Shown one piece after another: positions 61,990 through 64,000 of a DNA stretch of 64,000 nucleotides (position 1 is the first letter of the stretch; each line of letters starts with the position of its first letter). The position numbers and the translations under genes were made by a program. Under the pieces are notes generated by a model. That model saw only the letters and a list, made by a program, of their open reading frames with translations. It was not told the DNA's origin and made no database searches. The DNA is from Zoogloea sp021286885 (GTDB taxonomy: Bacteria; Pseudomonadota; Gammaproteobacteria; Burkholderiales; Rhodocyclaceae): NCBI RefSeq assembly GCF_041915215.1, contig NZ_JAYSBV010000001.1; one strand, given 5' to 3'.

Positions 61990-63438
61990 TCACCGCACAC
62001 TCACCGTCCCCGCCTTCCAGGCCGGGCTTTGCCAGCGGTAGAAGGCGCTCAGATTGGCGGGGCGGTCGGCCTGTTTGTCGGTGGCAAGGCTGTCCCGGTT
62101 GATGAGTTCGAAGCGGGTCTGGTAGCGCCCTTCCTGACGGATTTCCCGGGCGGCCAGAAACTGGTGGGTGTTCGGCACCCAGCCGGCAAATTCCAGATAG
62201 CCCAGCTGGGGATCATCCAAGCCCGGGGGGAGCACATCCAGCTGCCACCCCTCGCTGCCCTTGCGGAACAACCAGAGCTCGCGCCAGCTCTCCAGGGGCT
62301 GAACGGCCAGGCTCAGGGCGCTGCCGTCCGGGTGGCTGCTGGCCGAGGCGGCCCAGACCACACCCCAGGTGCAGCGATTCAACTGGGGACGGGTGTTGTC
62401 CTGGCGGGTATCCCACAGCTGGACGCAGGTTTCGCCCGCTCGCCCGGGGCTGAGGCGAATGTGCAGCGGGCTGCTCGGGGTACCAGGGGCGGGCTCGGCC
62501 CCCCAGCGCGAGGCGCCCACCCGCAGGCCCGCGTCGGCATAGGCGGGCTGATCGCTTTCCATCAGCTCGGCCTTGTTGATGGCGGCCAGCTCGTCCAGGG
62601 CGCGGCGGGCGGCGCTGCCTACGGCGGCGGTATCCAGTTCGGGGCGGCGGGCACGTTGGTAGGCCAGCCCCGCCCACACCCCCGCCCGCCGCATCCGCAC
62701 CCGGTTTTTGAGCACTTCGGGCAGGGCCTTGAGGTCGATGCGATCCAGCACCTCGGCGCGCCAGATATCCAACTGAAAGCGGGCCAGGGGGCTCAGGTCG
62801 GGGGCCACGCATTCGTGGCGGGTCAGGATCAGGGCCGCCTGGGCCTTCTGGAGCGGGGTGGCGGCGGGCAGGGTCAGCACCTGGCGGGCGGCGCTGCCCT
62901 CGTAACAGAGCTGCACCCGGCCATCGCGCATGTAGCTGTTGAACGCCACGCCGTAGGCTCCGGCCACCTCCAGATGGGCAGCCAGGATTTCTCCGGCGCG
63001 CCCACTCACCCCGCTGGCGGCCCGCCGGGCGAGCCGGTCGGCCATGCTGGCCAGGGCCTCCAGGACTTCGCCCCCGGCCTCCTCGCCCCGACGCACGGCG
63101 CCTGCGTTCACGCTCAGATAGGTGGCGGCGTAGCTGATGCCCAAGGCTTCGCTGCCCGGGCTATCGCGCAAAAACCGCACCAGGGTCAGCAACTCCGGGG
63201 CCGCCTCTTCCTTGAGGGACTGGGTGCGCACCTGGCTGGCGCGCACATAGCCGGCCCGCTCCCGGCGGTAGTCGTACACCTGCAGGAAATCCCCCTTCTC
63301 ACCCCGGATCTCCAGGCTGTCCCCCTGCCACAGCACGGCCTGCTGGGGGGCGGAATCCCGGGGGGCGGCGCGCAGGGCGGTGGCATCCTGGCCGACAATG
63401 GCCACCACGCTCAAGGCAGTTGCGAGCAGCATGATCAT
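61990..63438 (-). CDS. Exported SH3-domain hypothetical protein
   Basis: The 482-residue protein begins with a short hydrophobic signal (MIMLLATALSVVAIVGQDA) and an SH3b-like domain at about residues 20-70 (ALRAAPRDSAPQQAVLWQGD, GDFLQVYDYRRERAGYV). The remaining 400 residues form a helical part and a beta-rich C-terminal half without a family I recognise. Its start overlaps the stop of the flotillin-like gene by four bases, so they are translated from one mRNA and may work together at the membrane. About 240 A+T-rich bases without a gene separate it from the crystallin/aerolysin-like gene. Confidence 0.75.
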   Translation of the reverse strand: MIMLLATALSVVAIVGQDATALRAAPRDSAPQQAVLWQGDSLEIRGEKGDFLQVYDYRRERAGYVRASQVRTQSLKEEAAPELLTLVRFLRDSPGSEALGISYAATYLSVNAGAVRRGEEAGGEVLEALASMADRLARRAASGVSGRAGEILAAHLEVAGAYGVAFNSYMRDGRVQLCYEGSAARQVLTLPAATPLQKAQAALILTRHECVAPDLSPLARFQLDIWRAEVLDRIDLKALPEVLKNRVRMRRAGVWAGLAYQRARRPELDTAAVGSAARRALDELAAINKAELMESDQPAYADAGLRVGASRWGAEPAPGTPSSPLHIRLSPGRAGETCVQLWDTRQDNTRPQLNRCTWGVVWAASASSHPDGSALSLAVQPLESWRELWLFRKGSEGWQLDVLPPGLDDPQLGYLEFAGWVPNTHQFLAAREIRQEGRYQTRFELINRDSLATDKQADRPANLSAFYRWQSPAWKAGTVSVR

Positions 63439-64000
63439 TCCTCCCCTGCGGCGGCAGTTTCAGGATTGGGGGTGGGATTAGCGCCAGGGGTCGCGCCCCC
63501 CTTGGCAGCCCCGAGCAGCGCGGCACCGATGAAGCCCCCGTCCCGGGGCGTCGGGGCGATGATGACCGACACCTTGTCGGAGAGCTTGTCGGCCATGGCC
63601 TTCTGGATCAACAGGGGATGCTTCTGGATCAGGGCCCCTTCCCGCTCCATCTGGATGGCGCTCACCTGGCCCAGGCGTTCCTGGCGATAAACCTCGGCAT
63701 CGGCCAGCTTGCGGCGGGATTCGGCCTCCCCGGCGGCTTCGATCTGGCGGGCCTGGGCGGCAGCTTCGGCGGCCTTGATGCGGGCGAGCTTGTCGGCCTC
63801 GGCCTCCAGCCCACGCTGTTCGATCTGCTTTTGCTTGAAGGGCAAAACGTGCTTCATGGCCTCTTCCTGGGCCCGGGCGGCGATGATCTGCTCCTGGGCG
63901 GCAGCCTCGGCTTCCTTCTCACGGCGCACCTTCTCGGCCAGGGCGGTGAGTTCGCTTTCCTTCACCTGCTTGTCTTTGAGCTCCAGGGTGTAGCGCATCT
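63435..64000 (-). CDS. Flotillin/SPFH-like protein, C-terminal part (runs off the window)
   Basis: About 188 residues are visible. They form a long charged coiled coil with Ala/Glu repeats (KVRREKEAEAAAQEQIIAAR, AEADKLARIKAAEAAAQARQ), then LIQKHPLLIQKAMADKLSDK and a Gly/Pro-rich tail. This is the C-terminal arrangement of flotillin-like band-7 scaffold proteins, whose SPFH domain would lie beyond the window edge. The Met near the edge is unlikely to be the true start. It is the upstream partner of the SH3-domain gene. Confidence 0.75.
   Translation of the reverse strand, partial: MRYTLELKDKQVKESELTALAEKVRREKEAEAAAQEQIIAARAQEEAMKHVLPFKQKQIEQRGLEAEADKLARIKAAEAAAQARQIEAAGEAESRRKLADAEVYRQERLGQVSAIQMEREGALIQKHPLLIQKAMADKLSDKVSVIIAPTPRDGGFIGAALLGAAKGGATPGANPTPNPETAAAGEE

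Noticed and set aside
1..64000. CRISPR array, tRNA or rRNA genes, prophage
   Set aside because: No regularly spaced repeats, cloverleaf-like sequences, rRNA segments or phage structural genes were seen; the only mobile DNA is IS and integron remnants.

Overview
The window is GC-rich chromosomal DNA from a betaproteobacterium. The FadL, FadE, PsrA-like TetR and HAD-crotonase families, PEP synthase with its DUF299 regulator, a DUF2863 gene and a B12-riboswitch-controlled TonB receptor all point to Rhodocyclales, perhaps an Azospira/Dechlorosoma-like organism. That assignment is inference from gene content and base composition. No rRNA, tRNA or CRISPR array was seen.

Layout. (1) 1-7.2 kb: a cut-off gene and a [2Fe-2S] ferredoxin, a cobalamin riboswitch with its TonB-dependent receptor, a lower-GC seven-repeat protein on the minus strand, a LuxR-type response regulator with a hybrid histidine kinase, and a frameshifted GFA-family gene. 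(2) 7.2-26.4 kb: purL, a GGDEF protein, a five-gene envelope-glycan operon (PAP2 phosphatase, LPG-synthase-like membrane protein, GT2, two GT39), a chemoreceptor, the divergent pair ppsA/ppsR, a DUF2863 gene and msrB. (3) 26.4-51.8 kb: a large fatty-acid degradation region. Locus A (minus strand: crotonase, thiolase, HAD-crotonase fusion, TetR, broken fadL) and locus B (plus strand: TetR, fadE, fadL, HAD-crotonase fusion, thiolase, hotdog protein, chalcone-isomerase-like protein, fadD, nitronate monooxygenase, second acyl-CoA dehydrogenase) duplicate much of the pathway. Palindromic operators lie in the promoters. (4) 31.0-33.8 kb: a low-GC island inside locus A. It holds a decayed class 1-type integron (5' end of intI with a preserved cassette promoter, attI, one NYN-domain gene cassette and its attC), bounded by remnants of an IS30-family element and invaded by IS3 and IS5 relics. 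(5) 52-58.4 kb: a VF530-family gene, an intact IS30-family element, a GGDEF-EAL protein truncated by that element, a bacteriophytochrome photosensory module with an in-frame amber codon, and a heme oxygenase. (6) 58.3-64 kb: infA, a YhiN-type flavoprotein, a probable beta/gamma-crystallin plus aerolysin-like protein, an SH3-containing exported protein and the end of a flotillin-like gene.

How it works together. Long-chain fatty acids would enter through FadL, be activated by FadD, and be degraded by acyl-CoA dehydrogenases, HAD-crotonase fusions and thiolases. Thioesterases and TetR repressors would balance the acyl-CoA pools. The heme oxygenase would supply biliverdin to the phytochrome next to a c-di-GMP enzyme, a light-signalling unit that here looks damaged. 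The most unusual structure is the fossil integron whose cassette still sits behind a textbook Pc promoter. Three genes (GFA family, first fadL, phytochrome) carry a single disabling change each, so sequencing error against true decay should be checked.
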